34,447 nucleotides of DNA from Chara braunii (GCA_003427395.1 BFEA01000455.1:1288543-1322989), one strand, 5' to 3'. Counted from the first letter of the stretch, positions 19,367 to 29,422 are shown. The notes: generated from the letters alone by a model not told the origin. Made by a program: numbers and translations.

Positions 19367-19768
19367 GTGTCCCAGAAATTGCTTCCTGTCTATTTTGGAC
19401 CCGGGGAAGTTCTCAAAGTAATTGGAGATGCAGAGGGACCGTCTTATTGCATTGATATTCGCCCTCATCTCAAAACATATCCTGTCTTTCACGCGTCCAA
19501 ATCGTTGCCCTATGTAGAAGGGAATGAATTTCAAAACAGACCCTCTATGATTTTGCCATCTACGCCATCTATGGAAGGCAGATATGATGTAGATAGAATC
19601 ATAGAGCATGATTACTTCTCTACGGTAGGACGTGGACGACCTCAGAAGCAGTTCAAGGTACGTTTTAAGTCTCAGGCACCATCTGAGGACAGATGGTTTA
19701 GTAAACGAGAACTACTTGAAACTGCTCCTGATATTGTCGCTGCTTATGAACGAAGGTTAAAGTCTTAA
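19367..19768 (+). pseudogene. pol: Element B integrase C-terminus with chromodomain-like tail
   Basis: SQKLLPVYFGPGEVLKVIGD and YPVFHASKSLPYV are the integrase C-terminal (GPF/Y-like) module. YDVDRIIEHD, GRGRPQKQFKVRF and DRWFSKRELLETAPDIVAAY match the chromodomain position and layout of chromoviruses and closely parallel element A (3600-3840). The frame ends in TAA at 19766-19768, about 25 bases before the polypurine tract. Confidence 0.9.
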
Positions 19769-19794
19769 ATATTTTTGCGGTGGAACTCGAAAAT

Positions 19795-19807
19795 GGGCCG
19801 GCAGGAA
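19795..19807 (+). other. Element B polypurine tract
   Basis: GGGCCGGCAGGAA directly abuts the 3' LTR start TGCAG and aligns with the sequence before TG in element A. It is the expected plus-strand primer, although C-interrupted. Confidence 0.65.
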
Positions 19808-21063
19808 TGCAGTAACCCTGTTCAGAAGTAGCGTGGGGCCCTAAACTCAGCCCCAGGCAATGCAGACCTGAGTTGGTCTTTACTGGGCTGTGTGACCAAG
19901 ACACGCCCAGGCCTGAGTCTGTCGCATTTGGCTATGTGACCTAACGCTCCACACAGAAAATTCAAAGGTCAAAGTCAACTGTAGAGTCAAAGGTACCTCA
20001 CCCAGGCGCTTGGTTGGATACACTAACTTGTTGTGCGCAGGTACCCAGACAAGCATCCAGGCCGGAGGGAAGTCAGTTTTAGACCAATCTGGGCCTTACT
20101 TTGCATCGAGATCTGGACGATTGAGTGTGGTAGCATCCGGGGTCCAGACTCCGAGTCAACGCTACATAAGCGCTGACTTTTCTGGCTTTGACATTCATTC
20201 AGTCTTGCGTTAATGCTGACTTCACGCGTTGACGACGTGACGCTGGCTCGACGCTGCGATGCTAGTGGACGCTGGCTTTATGTTGGCATTTGGGAGATTG
20301 CGGCGATGCGCTGCTGGCTCGGCATGGTGGCTGGCTGGCTATNNNNNNNNNNNNNNNNNNNNNNNNNNNNNNNNNNNNNNNNNNNNNNNNNNNNNNNNNN
20401 NNNNNNNNNNNNNNNNNNNNNNNNNNNNNNNNNNNNNNNNNNNNNNNNNNNNNNNNNNNNNNNNNNNNNNNNNNNNNNNNNNNNNNNNNNNNNNNNNNNN
20501 NNNNNNNNNNNNNNNNNNNNNNNNNNNNNNNNNNNNNNNNNNNNNNNNNNNNNNNNNNNNNNNNNNNNNNNNNNNNNNNNNNNNNNNNNNNNNNNNNNNN
20601 NNNNNNNNNNNNNNNNNNNNNNNNNNNNNNNNNNNNNNNNNNNNNNNNNNNNNNNNNNNNNNNNNNNNNNNNNNNNNNNNNNNNNNNNNNNNNNNNNNNN
20701 NNNNNNNNNNNNNNNNNNNNNNNNNNNNNNNNNNNNNNNNNNNTCATCTTGAGGTCGACATTGCTCCAGTGCGCTGATGAGGACTTATTGACGTGCCACG
20801 TGACACATTGTAATAGGACTTCGGATATGCGTTTAGACTATTGATTACTTGAGGTGGTGATCGCGGAGGGAGCCCGAAGCAGGAGTGGGCCGTGTACTTT
20901 ATTCCTCTCCTTTGTCTAATCTCCCTCCTCTCTCCTTCGTCTGTGTATGATTATCTCATCTCATTCTGTCTGGACACAATTTTGACTATTGGTAATCATC
21001 AACAGTTTGATATTCTGGGGCTTGCATTGTTGACAAGTGTCTTCACGATCTGGTTTCATTGCA
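19808..21063 (+). repeat. 3' LTR of element B, with assembly gap
   Basis: It aligns without net indels to the 5' LTR: 535 bases before the gap pair with 12183-12717, and 320 after it pair with 12890-13209. About 34 and 11 substitutions were counted in these parts. The region opposite the gap (12718-12889, 172 bp) is missing here. Confidence 0.95.
20343..20743. other. Assembly gap (401 N)
   Basis: Unknown bases inside the 3' LTR. The matching stretch of the 5' LTR is only 172 bp, so the gap is either overestimated or hides extra sequence. Confidence 0.99.
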
Positions 21064-21128
21064 GATTCGTTGTTTTTTGTTTTTTCGAAGCTGATTCGTT
21101 TTCTTTTTTGTCTTATCCGGAGAAGGGC

Positions 21129-21275
21129 AGACAAAAGTATGGCGGTGTATCTTTCGATGTTCCAGGGGAGGATTCATTTCCACTTTGCCCCTGGTGAGTA
21201 GCGGAGCAAGATCGATAGTAGTGCTCATAGGGCCTCGCTCCACTACTCACCACGTGCAAAAAAGTGGAGTTGTTG
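21129..21275. repeat. Palindrome-bearing unit, copy 1
   Basis: AGACAAAA, ATGGCGGTGTATCTTTC and GAGGATTC lead into an inverted repeat: GGTGAGTAGCGGAGC (21193-21207) and GCTCCACTACTCACC (21237-21251), 14 of 15 paired. ACGTGCAAAAAAGTGGAGTTGTTG follows. Copy 2 begins at 21341 and is split by a solo LTR. A third GGGCCTCGCTCCACTACTC lies at 21309-21327, just before copy 2. Nature unknown. Confidence 0.75.
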
Positions 21276-21388
21276 GGTTTTTTTCTTAGCATAATTTTTC
21301 TTTTTGAGGGCCTCGCTCCACTACTCTCGACACGAACACAAGACAAAAATCATGGCGGTGTATCTTTCCATGTTCTTGCGGAAGATTC

Positions 21389-22338
21389 TGTAATGAACCC
21401 AGTCTGGAGAAACTTTCGTCAAGTGTCGAAGTACAAGATAACTCAGCACTGAATAATGTCTCCAATAATCATGAAATGTGATCCGTGATACAATGTCTCG
21501 TAACCAATAGAAGGAGAGGAGGGGGAGAACAGACTTAGAGGGTGGAAGAATAAGTATCCATGAATGGCCACAGAGATAGTAGCCCTCGCTTCCCTCTCCT
21601 TCTCCGGGCCTCCCCTCACCTCCACGTCGGCAAACAGCGTCCAAGAAACGAGCCTGACAGGGCCTGATGACATCAGAGTGCCACGTGGCACAATTCTCTC
21701 ATGAAGACGTACAGGATCGCGTTATCGACATCTCTCTCTCTTTGTCAATCAATCCACAGATCCCGATCCCCCTCCATGTCGCATCCAACTCATCAATGCA
21801 CACAGTGTGGCAAATGTCACGTCAGCAATGTAGATAGGATGGCATGCGCCACATCAGCAATGTCGAAGACAGCATGGCATGTGCCACGTCAGCAAGCCGA
21901 AAGACAGCCTGGCGCCAAAGCCGGAAGGCGCCAGACACACGATGCAGCAGTCTCGCGTCGTCGTCGCACAACGCCAGCGTTGCAGTAGTGCTGAGCAAGC
22001 GTCAATCCAACGTCAGACCAGATGTTGACTCCCGGAGGCAGGGGCCTTAAGTAGTGTTGACGAGGTTGACCTGCCTCTGATCTCCCAACCACGGTGGCTC
22101 AGATTGACTCACAGCCGACGACCTGGATCTCGTACAGTACAGACGTTCACTTGGTCCGAATGTTGTCTGAGCACCTGCATACAAACAAGTGTGTGTGTCT
22201 GACCGGAGGCCTGGGCTGGGTCCATGCAGACTTTGACTGGAGGGCCTCGTACAATTGATCGAAAGTCGGGCGCAGGGCCCCTACATCGGGCCTGCGGGTG
22301 GCACTTATACAGTCAACGAGCCATATTGAAGCATTGCA
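21389..22338 (-). mobile_element. Solo LTR (950 bp) of an element related to B
   Basis: On the - strand it starts TGCAATGCTTC and ends GGGTTCATTACA, very like the LTR B ends (TGCAGTAACC, GGGTTCATTGCA). ATTC flanks both sides (21385-21388 and 22339-22342), a 4-bp duplication like that of B. Internally it shares GTGCCACGTGGCAC and TGCTGACGTGGC repeats with LTR B but is otherwise diverged. No internal genes are present, so it is the product of recombination between two LTRs of one element. Confidence 0.9.
21814..21900 (-). promoter_or_regulatory. Three TGCTGACGTGGC-like motifs in the solo LTR
   Basis: On the + strand TGTCACGTCAGCA, CGCCACATCAGCA and TGCCACGTCAGCA recur about 30-50 bases apart. 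They are the reverse complement of the motif repeated in the LTR and leader of element B. ACGT-core sites suggest bZIP-type control, but no function is shown. Confidence 0.55.
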
Positions 22339-22468
22339 ATTCACTCTCATTTTGCACATTTTGAGAGTAGTGGAGCAAGGGCCTAACTCTTAGGGCCTCG
22401 CGCTACTACTGCCGACGTGCAGAAACGACAAAAAAGTGGATTTGTTGCCCTTGGTTTATTTGTTCTTT

Positions 22469-23907
22469 TCAGCAGTTTTTTTTTTTTTCTTGGGTTTTTT
22501 GTGAGATGCTACAGCCAGCGGGAACCGGTTCGCTTTTGAACCGTCTGCTGCCCATGGGTTTTTTGCTGCCTGTTGTGGTGACGAGGTCTACAACCTCAAG
22601 ACTGACTATGTCCTTCATCAAGGTGAACCAGTCAGTGTAACGAATGAAGTCCCTGCCCAGGCGATTAGTAAAGTTGGTGGGAACCGCGCCTTTGACCACA
22701 TCCAAGCAAGATTGCGCAGTCAGTTTCAATCCAGGTGTAGCAAACATCTTGCTAAGATAGGTCTGCAGGTTTTTCATGGAGCCCATCCACTTGCTGCCCT
22801 TGATTTTGTCAAGCTGAATTCTTGCCCTTGCTGCAGCATGTGGATCCAAGTATTGCGATATGAGGAGTTCCTCGAGGGAGGCAACCGGGGTGGTCTTAAG
22901 CCACCTTGTTCGTTCAATTTTAGGAATCCCAGCTCGCGTAGCTTGGACCGCTAAGAAGTCCCGCACGACCGGCTAAACATGCATTCCCATGATCACGGAC
23001 TGGGTCTCAGGTTGAGTCCCCAACACCTCGAAGTATGCCCTCATGGAGTTGATCCAAAATTCGATGTCTTCTTTGTCGTCGTACTTAGACGGTATTTGAA
23101 CCGCCTTTCGGTCCACGTAGGGACCAATGCGGTTGGGACCAGCACCTGCTGGTTCCAATCTTGGGGCTGCAGCAATTGCAGAATTTCCAGCCTCGTTGCT
23201 TGTCACAGCAACAGCGGAATCTGCACCTGTTGCAGGTCCCGAGGGGGTTGTCAAGGAAGAAGATACAGTAAGAGAGGCAGAGGTAGTTTCAATTGCAGCT
23301 TCAGGTCCAGGGGGTAGAGGAAGAGGATTGGCCACTTGGGCCTGTCGCAGCTGAGCCACCTCCTTTGTCAGTTCATGGTACTTGGGGGTCATATCAGTCA
23401 GATCATCCTGAAGTGTTCGCAACTTTGCGAAGACTTCAACGATCTGAGTGGTATGATCTTAAAGATTCCTGACTTGAACAAGGGCGGTGAGTATAGACTG
23501 CAACTGTTCCCCACAATGCTCTTCAGTCAGTGAGGGAACAGTCTCTAGGATGGCCAACTGCCTTTTCAACAAGGTCTCCTTCCTCTCCTTTTCTGCCTCC
23601 TGTTCCCTTTTGGTTGCAGTGCTTGTATATATGGTTTCTCGGCATCACTGGCTGCATCTAACAAGGCCCGCCATTGCATTGAAGTTAGCTGAGCCATTTT
23701 TGGACCGTTAGTATTGACAGGTGGGTGAGAGAGTCGCCAGTCAGCAAAAGAATCAATTAGACTCTCAAGAGGTTCACTCCCCCTTTCACTTGGACGAACA
23801 CTCCTTTTCCCAGTCCTTGCCCACTTCAGACGGTCACTTTCCCTCTCTCCCTTTTCTCTCTCCCTCCTCTCTCTCTCTTCTTTCTGGTTGCGAGTCTCCA
23901 CGGGCAT
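22469..23907 (-). pseudogene. gag: Element C gag-like protein
   Basis: It starts MPVETRNQKEERERRE (ATG at 23905-23907), strongly charged and coiled-coil like. After a frameshift near 23600 a helical part (LLKRQLAILETVPSL) continues, broken by TAA near 23461. Then come a variable Ala/Pro-rich stretch, and the gag capsid-like domain KYDDKEDIEFWINSMRAYFE, DFLAVQATRAGIPKIERTRW, WMGSMKNLQTYLSKMF and TNFTNRLGRDFIRYTDW. A TAG at 22973-22975 interrupts the same frame. The frame ends at 22469 in an A-rich stretch without a zinc knuckle, and no protease or RT follows. It is a different gag family from element B. The N at 23951, upstream of the start, is flanked by identical 47-bp copies (assembly). Confidence 0.78.
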
Positions 23908-25269
23908 CGGAAATGAACTTAGAGAAACAGACTGAAAAACTCAGAGAGGANGCATCGGAAATGAACTTAGAGAAACAGACTGAAAAACTCAGAGAGGAGA
24001 AGGTAGAACTCCTAGCCGAAGCGGCATTTCATCTGGAAGAAGAGAGCAGCAAACCAAAGCAAAACAAATTCAAACGAGAGGTCTGATCCAGCGACCTAGT
24101 CTGATCAGATTGCATACGAGGTCCTCTCGAGTCCAGTCTGACCAGCTCCGTGACCGTACAGTAAATCAGACAACGAGTGACTAACTGCAACAATGGAGAA
24201 TTGAGTGGTGTACAGGGTGCGAGTCAAGCCACGGACAATGCAATCAGAAGACATGCGAAACGTCTCGGCCAAGATCCCCTCGGTAGTGGGTGTCCTAATC
24301 CAAGAAGAATGAACTCCGTATCCCAGCCAAGAAGACAAGAGGTCAATGCCTAATCGATTTGGGTCCAGAGGCTCTTCTTGTTTGGGCCCCGTCCCGCTGG
24401 GTCCCATGGGTCCCACGTAGGTCGCAACGAGGTCCCAACCAAGAGGAGTTCCACATGGACTTAGTTCAGTCTCTACTGCACTGAAAAACGAAATTTCAAC
24501 TTCTGGCAGAACCTACAGACTACAACCCTTCAGAGATGAAAAGACAAAGCACTCTAGAAAGACTCGGCATTTAGATCAAGATACTTCATTTTCCATCCAT
24601 CAGGTGAGTAGGTAGATCACATGCATTCAGTTACACAATCAAGACCACAGAGGAGTAGGAAAAGAAACCCAGAGTACCCCAGCAGGACAATCAATACCAT
24701 ACACACATACATGGGCATCCCGTAGGTGCACAACACTTCCCTGAGTGGCCTTGAGCTTCGAGATGAATAGAACTCACCCCCCCTCTCATGTGGTCCTCCT
24801 GACCCCTCTAACGCTACCCCTACACTAGTGTCCTATCTCCTAGGAGGGTCTGCCTCCAACACCAAAGTGCAATGCCGGATCCCCTGTCGATGCTGAAGAA
24901 CAAAGTAGCAACTTGCAGTCCGTAGATGCTGAGTGGCCGCTTACCCTCAAGCTCGCCTACTTGAGGGCAGCCCTTAAGTTGCCAAGTGTCTCCCTTGAAT
25001 CAGGTTCCAGGTGCGAGTGCCTCTCACTGTCGCCTCTCTCAAATCGCCGCATGAAACCTCCTCGAAATGTCTCGCCACCCTAATATCACTCTCAAGCAAC
25101 CTGGTTAGGTTCTATGTCGACCCCACATGTCCTAACCAGGTGGGGGCAGCTTCCCTTAGNCACGCTGCCCCACTTCCCTCAACCAACCAACCCTAACCCT
25201 AAGTGTTACCCTCAACCACTTAGGTTAGGGTTAGGGCAGCAAAGTCAACTCTCACCAGCAAGTAGAATC
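23908..25269 (-). other. Element C leader, no clear gene
   Basis: It lies between the gag start and the putative primer site. A 103-codon frame at 24105-24416 (-) has no recognisable motif. 25100-25140 contains a perfect 10-bp inverted repeat (CCTGGTTAGG / CCTAACCAGG). 25191-25236 contains telomere-like CCCTAA/TTAGGG units in inverted arrangement. A single N sits at 25160. Confidence 0.5.
25191..25236. repeat. Inverted telomere-like repeat
   Basis: CCCTAACCCTAAGTG (25191-25205) faces CACTTAGGTTAGGGTTAGGG (25217-25236) across an 11-base spacer. With only two to three TTAGGG-type units per arm, it is an interstitial oddity, not a telomere. Confidence 0.75.
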
Positions 25270-25540
25270 CGCTTCGATACCGATGTTATGACCCTGGCCA
25301 ATTTCGAGATACACATCCATCGGAAAGTACAATGCCATCCAATTGCAGAAAGAAATGAACGAACTTGAGAGGAGAGAGAGGATTAGAAGAAGAAGAAGAA
25401 GAAGGAAGAAGGAAGAAGAAGAAGATGTACACCAGCAAAGACAATGACAAGGCTCTTCTTCTTCGCCCAACAATCTCCTCCTCCTTATCTCCCCCTTCTC
25501 TTATTCATACAAGAAATAATAATGCAATGTTGAATGGCTG
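25270..25540 (-). repeat. Probable 3' end of the element C 5' LTR and primer site
   Basis: On the - strand GGTCATAACA (ending at 25285) is followed by TCGGTATCGAAGCGG (25284-25270). This resembles the initiator-Met tRNA primer site at about 9 of 12 positions. Upstream lie a CTT/TTC microsatellite (near 25388-25430) and a TATGAATAAG box, as in an R-U5 region. The LTR start was not found. Medium-low support. Confidence 0.4.
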
Positions 25541-26360
25541 ATCCAGAATCAATGCCCGAGTCCCTCTTCTACTGCAGGTATCACTTGAGGTCCACCATAG
25601 CCATGGCCGCCTCCCCACTCTTCACTTTCATAGGCCGAGGCTATGGCAGACTACTAGGCCTTGCCCAGATGCCCAAAGGACAACCCAAAGCAGCTATGGC
25701 TGCTCTAGCTCAGGCCGCCATGCCCAACCCTGCCTTGAAGCTTCTTGGTGTGGCTCTCCCCAGTTGGGGACTCCCTGCTGCAGCGCCCACCAAGGTGATG
25801 AAGATGGCGACCACCATAGCCAGGTAAGTACCCCTGGCGCTCCTCCCCCTTTCCTTCCTTCTTCCTCCCTCGTGTTCTTCTCCTTCCTCCCCAGCAGTGC
25901 TGCTCCAGCATAGCGCTGCTCCAGCCAGCGCTCCACCAGTGTGTCGTCAAACTTGCACACCGAAAAAGAGGCCAGACTCTCCGCCCGACCAGAAGATATA
26001 GCGGTCTGCTTTGCCTCTTGGGCGGTGACTTCCAGGCCGCTTGGCCTCCCAAGCAATCGGTACCTCCTCCCTTTCCGAGGGAAACATCATTGCAGACTCT
26101 GATATTGCCCGTACAGGCCCTAGACCCAGACTGGTTGGACTGATATCCGCCTAGACCTAACCTACAACTACTGGGCGTCTAAAAATGCCACTTTTGTCTT
26201 CTTCTACTCGGCCTCCGGTACCTGCACATCTACCCCTTCCAGGTGCGGTACCGGCCTACCCGCTACTTGAGTGTTTTTCCCCGCTGCAACCCCTCAATGT
26301 CACGGCTACAGGTAAGTACCGGCCCTGAGGGCCCAATGAACGAGCAAGTGCCCTGACGGG
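25541..26360. other. Spacer, possibly element C LTR U3
   Basis: No gene recognised. A 97-codon + frame (25534-25827) ends just before CAG|GTAAGTACC, and the same CAGGTAAGTACC recurs near 26311. The frame has no known motif and overlaps the presumed LTR, so I do not call a gene. CGGTACC strings recur at 26055-26260. Confidence 0.4.
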
Positions 26361-26487
26361 CCACACACATACTCATGCCAACCAGCACTCAGACAGGCAT
26401 GGTCACACACACACCCCCAAGCCAACCACCACTCAGACAGGCATGGTCACACACACACTCAAGCCATCCAGCACTCAGACAGACATG
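26361..26487. repeat. Minisatellite, three ~43-bp units
   Basis: The units start at 26361, 26404 and 26448. Each consists of a CACACACA run, then (C/A)AAGCCAACCA(G/C)CACTCAG with small changes, and ACAGGCATGG. Confidence 0.85.
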
Positions 26488-26563
26488 CAGTCCAGCAAGC
26501 GTGCACACACATACTTAGTAGCAAGCGGGAAACTCAGCAGGGCATTCAGTCTATGGGCAAAAC

Positions 26564-27046
26564 TCAGAAATCAGTTGTGTTGCAGTCCATGTATGGACGG
26601 TTCATCACACATGTTTGTTTTACGACCTCCTGGATGTTTTCTAGCTTTAGAAGAGAGTTGTTGACCTTGTAGAAACCGTGCCCTGACTCATTGTCCAATC
26701 CAAAAGAAAGCAGCAATCCCACTTGCTTGTGGTCAAATCCTTCATAGTAGGGGAGTTTGAGGATGGCCGCTGATATTGCTGCTTCTATTAGGGATTCAAA
26801 GATTAAAAAGGAATCTATTCTAGAGAATGTTGTTTTTCCTTGTGTCGTTCTAGTGCATGTAAAGCGCTTCGTCTCTGGGAATCTTAGTCTGAAGGGGTTT
26901 ACTAATTTCTTTTCTATAACGAACTCTGTCATTAAGTGTGCTTCTGTGTTGTCTATCCCTTCCCTTGCATGAGATATCAAGTCTATTAGAGGATCTAGTG
27001 TTGTGTTCCAATCCCCTACTGCTCTGGTGTGTCTGTGGTTCAACAT
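26564..27046 (-). pseudogene. LINE ORF2 endonuclease domain, C-terminal half
   Basis: VGDWNTTLDPLID holds the Asp and Asn of the GDxN motif, TTFSRIDSFLI the SRID motif, and EGFDHKQVGLLLSF the terminal Asp-His pair of the exonuclease-endonuclease-phosphatase fold. In L1-type elements this enzyme nicks chromosomal DNA to prime reverse transcription. The frame differs from the N-terminal half, and residues between YAPN and GDWN are partly deleted. The last ~35 residues fade into the post-endonuclease linker before homology ends. Confidence 0.85.
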
Positions 27047-27480
27047 TCTTGTTTCATTATGTGAATTACTGTTCCTCTTTGTGAGTTAGTATTTGGTGCA
27101 TATACATTGAGTATGGTTATTCCCTCCTGCCTGTACGTGAAGTCTACCCTGATCCACCTCCCCTCTGTTGGGTCCTTGGTTACTCGTTCCACTACTATGT
27201 GTTGTGCTGCTTTGGACCTATTATGAAATAGTATAAGTATGCCGATTGAGGCTGGGTTGGGGCTATTTACCCATTCTGCTCTCTGAACGTGTCTCAATCT
27301 TCTCTCTATTTCTGCTTAGATTAGCGCGTGTTCCTCTGAGTTGTGAGACAAGTCTCTTGTAAGCAAATTATGTCCGGAGGTTCTTTATCAAACCAGTTCA
27401 TGTTGGCCGTCATGTTGAACCATTTCGTAGGTGAGGATAATATGGTGGCCAAGCCATGTACGTTTCAGGACCTTATGTCC
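27040..27480 (-). pseudogene. LINE ORF2 endonuclease domain, N-terminal half
   Basis: Reading down from 27480, the motif IRSxNVHGL has TGA (27465-27467) in place of the usual Trp; the catalytic Asn is next to it. Then come PDIICLQET with the catalytic Glu, SEEHALI followed by TAA near 27310, and EIERRLRHVQRAEWVNSP, IGILILFH, GRWIRVDFTYRQEGITILNV and YAPN. The order matches L1-type endonucleases. It shifts frame near 27040 into the C-terminal half. Confidence 0.85.
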
Positions 27481-28130
27481 AACTCTGCTTTCCCTTTTGC
27501 CTTTTTGTATTTTCTCTCTCCCCCCTCACACTGTCCTCTTCTTGCCACGTTTTACTGATCCGAGGTTCCCGTTTTTGGGTGTTGGAGGAAATTTAGGACG
27601 AGAGGGTCGGACTGACTGGCCACATTGTTGCCTCTCCTCTCTCATCTGTAGGGGGCTCAACGTTTCTTCCATCTCCTTTGGGCCCATTCGGTGGATCCAC
27701 AGCGGGATGATGCATGCTAGGCTAGCCGCCGACAATTCTGGAAGCACACTGGTGCCTAGGCCGTGTATGGCAGCTGCGAGATCTGCCACCATGGTCTCCA
27801 TTGGAGTTACTTTTCAGTGTTGTTTCTCTGTTGTAGAGAGCCACCACTGGTTTAATATCTAATATGTCCTATTTTCCCTCCTCTTCTCTCTCCTTCATTG
27901 TTGGCACTCCCAATTCTTCTCCCATTAACCCGATACACAGCGATTTTTTTTTCTGATATTAAGAAGCTCAACCTTTCTTCAACATTCTGACCCTTCTCTA
28001 GCCTTGGGAGGGCAGAATTCGCTGTTGTGGCGATGTGCCAATCCCCTGATTGCTCATCCATGCTCATTGCTAGGATTGTTCTTGACGGCAAAATCATCCT
28101 GGTTATTGCCACAGTCTTGTTCCAGAACTC

Positions 28131-28690
28131 TCACTGTGTGCACTCGTTGAGGCTGCCCACTATTACTGTTTTCAACCTCATCTCCTCATTGAGGTCTGAT
28201 AGCCTTTGCACTTGGGCCTCCAGAATCTTCGTCTGCAACAGGAGCGTTTCCTCCTCATTTGTGGTCTCGCCGCCTCCTTGCTGATCACTTTGGAGTTCCT
28301 CCTCCTCCCTCTCTTCCCCCTGCTCTTTCCCCCTTCTGGTTTGCTCTCCGTTGCTTTTTCCTTTGTCACCTTTTTGCTGCCCTTTCTTCTTCTCGATCCC
28401 CTTCTTCTTTTTGTTGTAAGTCTCTGACAGTTCTGGCATTTTGTATCTGCCTTCTCTCCAGCTCCCCCAATCCCCTTGTTTTTCGTTCCCTTGCCATCTC
28501 CCTTGCTTTCTTGCCTGGTCCTTTTTTATTCTGCAATACTGCTGAGCATAATATTCAGTCATTTCTTCTTCCTTGTTAAGTGCCCCATATGTGTTCTCAG
28601 AGAGAGGGAATCCTTGAAGGTTATGTACCTCGCTCCTGGCTCTTTCCTCTTCCCTCACGTATGCCATGTGCAACTCGAACATGCTAGCCC
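28131..28690 (-). pseudogene. LINE ORF1-type charged coiled-coil segment
   Basis: A 183-codon frame very rich in Lys, Glu, Gln and Arg (KKKKGIEKKKGQQKGDKGKS, EQGEEREEEELQ). It is followed by a leucine-heptad-like QTKILEAQVQRLSDLNEEM. LINE ORF1 proteins use coiled coils to trimerise, but no specific domain is recognisable. Its place between the zinc-knuckle part and the endonuclease supports ORF1 C-terminal sequence. The next stretch, 27526-27801 (-), is similarly unplaced linker. Confidence 0.5.
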
Positions 28691-28700
28691 TTCGGACGGT

Positions 28701-28806
28701 AGAAGATAGATGGGAGAGGGAGGAACTAGTCTCTTAGGAGTACCCATGAAACAAGGAGGGTAAAAGATAGATGGGAGAGGGAGGAACTAGTCTCTTAGCA
28801 GTACCC
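28701..28806. repeat. Tandem duplication, 61-bp period
   Basis: AGATAGATGGGAGAGGGAGG and AACTAGTCTCTTAG(G/C)AGTACCC occur at 28701-28745 and 28762-28806. GGGAGGGAGGAACTAGTGTG near 28910-28930 is a third partial copy. Confidence 0.88.
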
Positions 28807-29211
28807 AACAACCTGCACAGTCAATCCTCTGGAGACAGAGTAATTAATGCTGCCAGGCGTCCTCCTCAATCTTCTTGAAAAACGGAATTGGCAGTTGGGA
28901 CTGGGGCTAATAGGGGGAGGGAGGAACTAGTGTGTAGCTGCAGGAATCTGGCGCCCGGTTCTGGGCGAAGAGGTTCTCCCCCTCTCCCCTTTTTTTCCAT
29001 GCCCTGCTCAGTCAATCCCCTGGGTTTCCAGGGCAATCAATGCTGGCAGGAACTCCCAAAATTGTTTCTCTCAGGTACTTTCAGTCTGTAAATGGAACGC
29101 TGGACCCGCTTTCCAGCAGGCGATGCTCCCCACCAATAGATGGAGCCTCTCCCCAGGTGCTAGTGGTGTCCGCTCTTATCAGCACCACCAACACTGGTGG
29201 GGGAGTTAAAT

Positions 29212-29251
<40 letters not shown>
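28807..29251 (+). mobile_element. SINE-like retroposon copy S2 with ~39-bp A tail
   Basis: The A run 29213-29251 ends the copy. The core 29093-29146 reads GGAACGCTGGACCCGCTTTC, CAGCAGGCGATGCTCCCC, ACCAATAGATGGAGC, about 90% like the core of S1. Its 3' part (29147-29212) is not shared with S1, so the copies differ in their ends. The 5' limit is not known and no target duplication was found. It separates two parts of the LINE ORF1 region. Confidence 0.5.
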
Positions 29252-29253
<2 letters not shown>

Positions 29254-29422
29254 TTGTGCCCTCATTTCTTGAATGTACTCCTTGATCTTCTCAACTGGTT
29301 CCCTTTCCCACATGTTCTCCACTTGCTTTGTTTGTTCATCCAATCTTGTTCGTATTTTGGTGTCTTCCTCCTTTACAAGGTTCTCCCCCTTCCTTTTGGT
29401 TCCTACTCTTCTTTCTTCTTGG

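Larger units (their letters stand above)
12183..21063 (+). mobile_element. Element B: full-length Ty3/Gypsy chromovirus, mutated
   Basis: The 8.9-kb element has two LTRs beginning TGCAGTAACC and ending CATTGCA, an initiator-Met tRNA primer site just inside the 5' LTR, gag, protease, RT, RNase H, integrase with a chromodomain-like end, and a polypurine tract. GATT flanks both sides (12179-12182 and 21064-21067) as a 4-bp target duplication. Aligning the two LTRs by eye over 855 shared bases outside the N gap gives about 45 differences (about 5%), mostly transitions, so the insertion is not recent. At least seven in-frame stops and four frameshifts make it non-autonomous. If the ATPase gene is real, B lies in its intron in sense orientation. 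Confidence 0.95.
21341..22450. repeat. Palindrome-bearing unit, copy 2, split by a solo LTR
   Basis: The left part 21341-21388 (AGACAAAAATCATGGCGGTG ... GAAGATTC) and right part 22343-22450 (ACTCTCATTTTGCACA, AGTAGTGGAGCAAGG, GGGCCTCGCGCTACTACT, AAAAAAGTGGATTTGTTG) line up with copy 1 once the inserted LTR and one ATTC duplicate are removed. Confidence 0.8.

Noticed and set aside
25191-25236. True telomere end
   Set aside because: Only a few units, in inverted orientation, inside a retroelement leader.
25534-25827. 97-codon frame followed by a strong CAG|GTAAGT donor as a first exon
   Set aside because: No homology recognised; it overlaps the presumed element C LTR, and the same donor-like string recurs at 26311 as part of local repetition.
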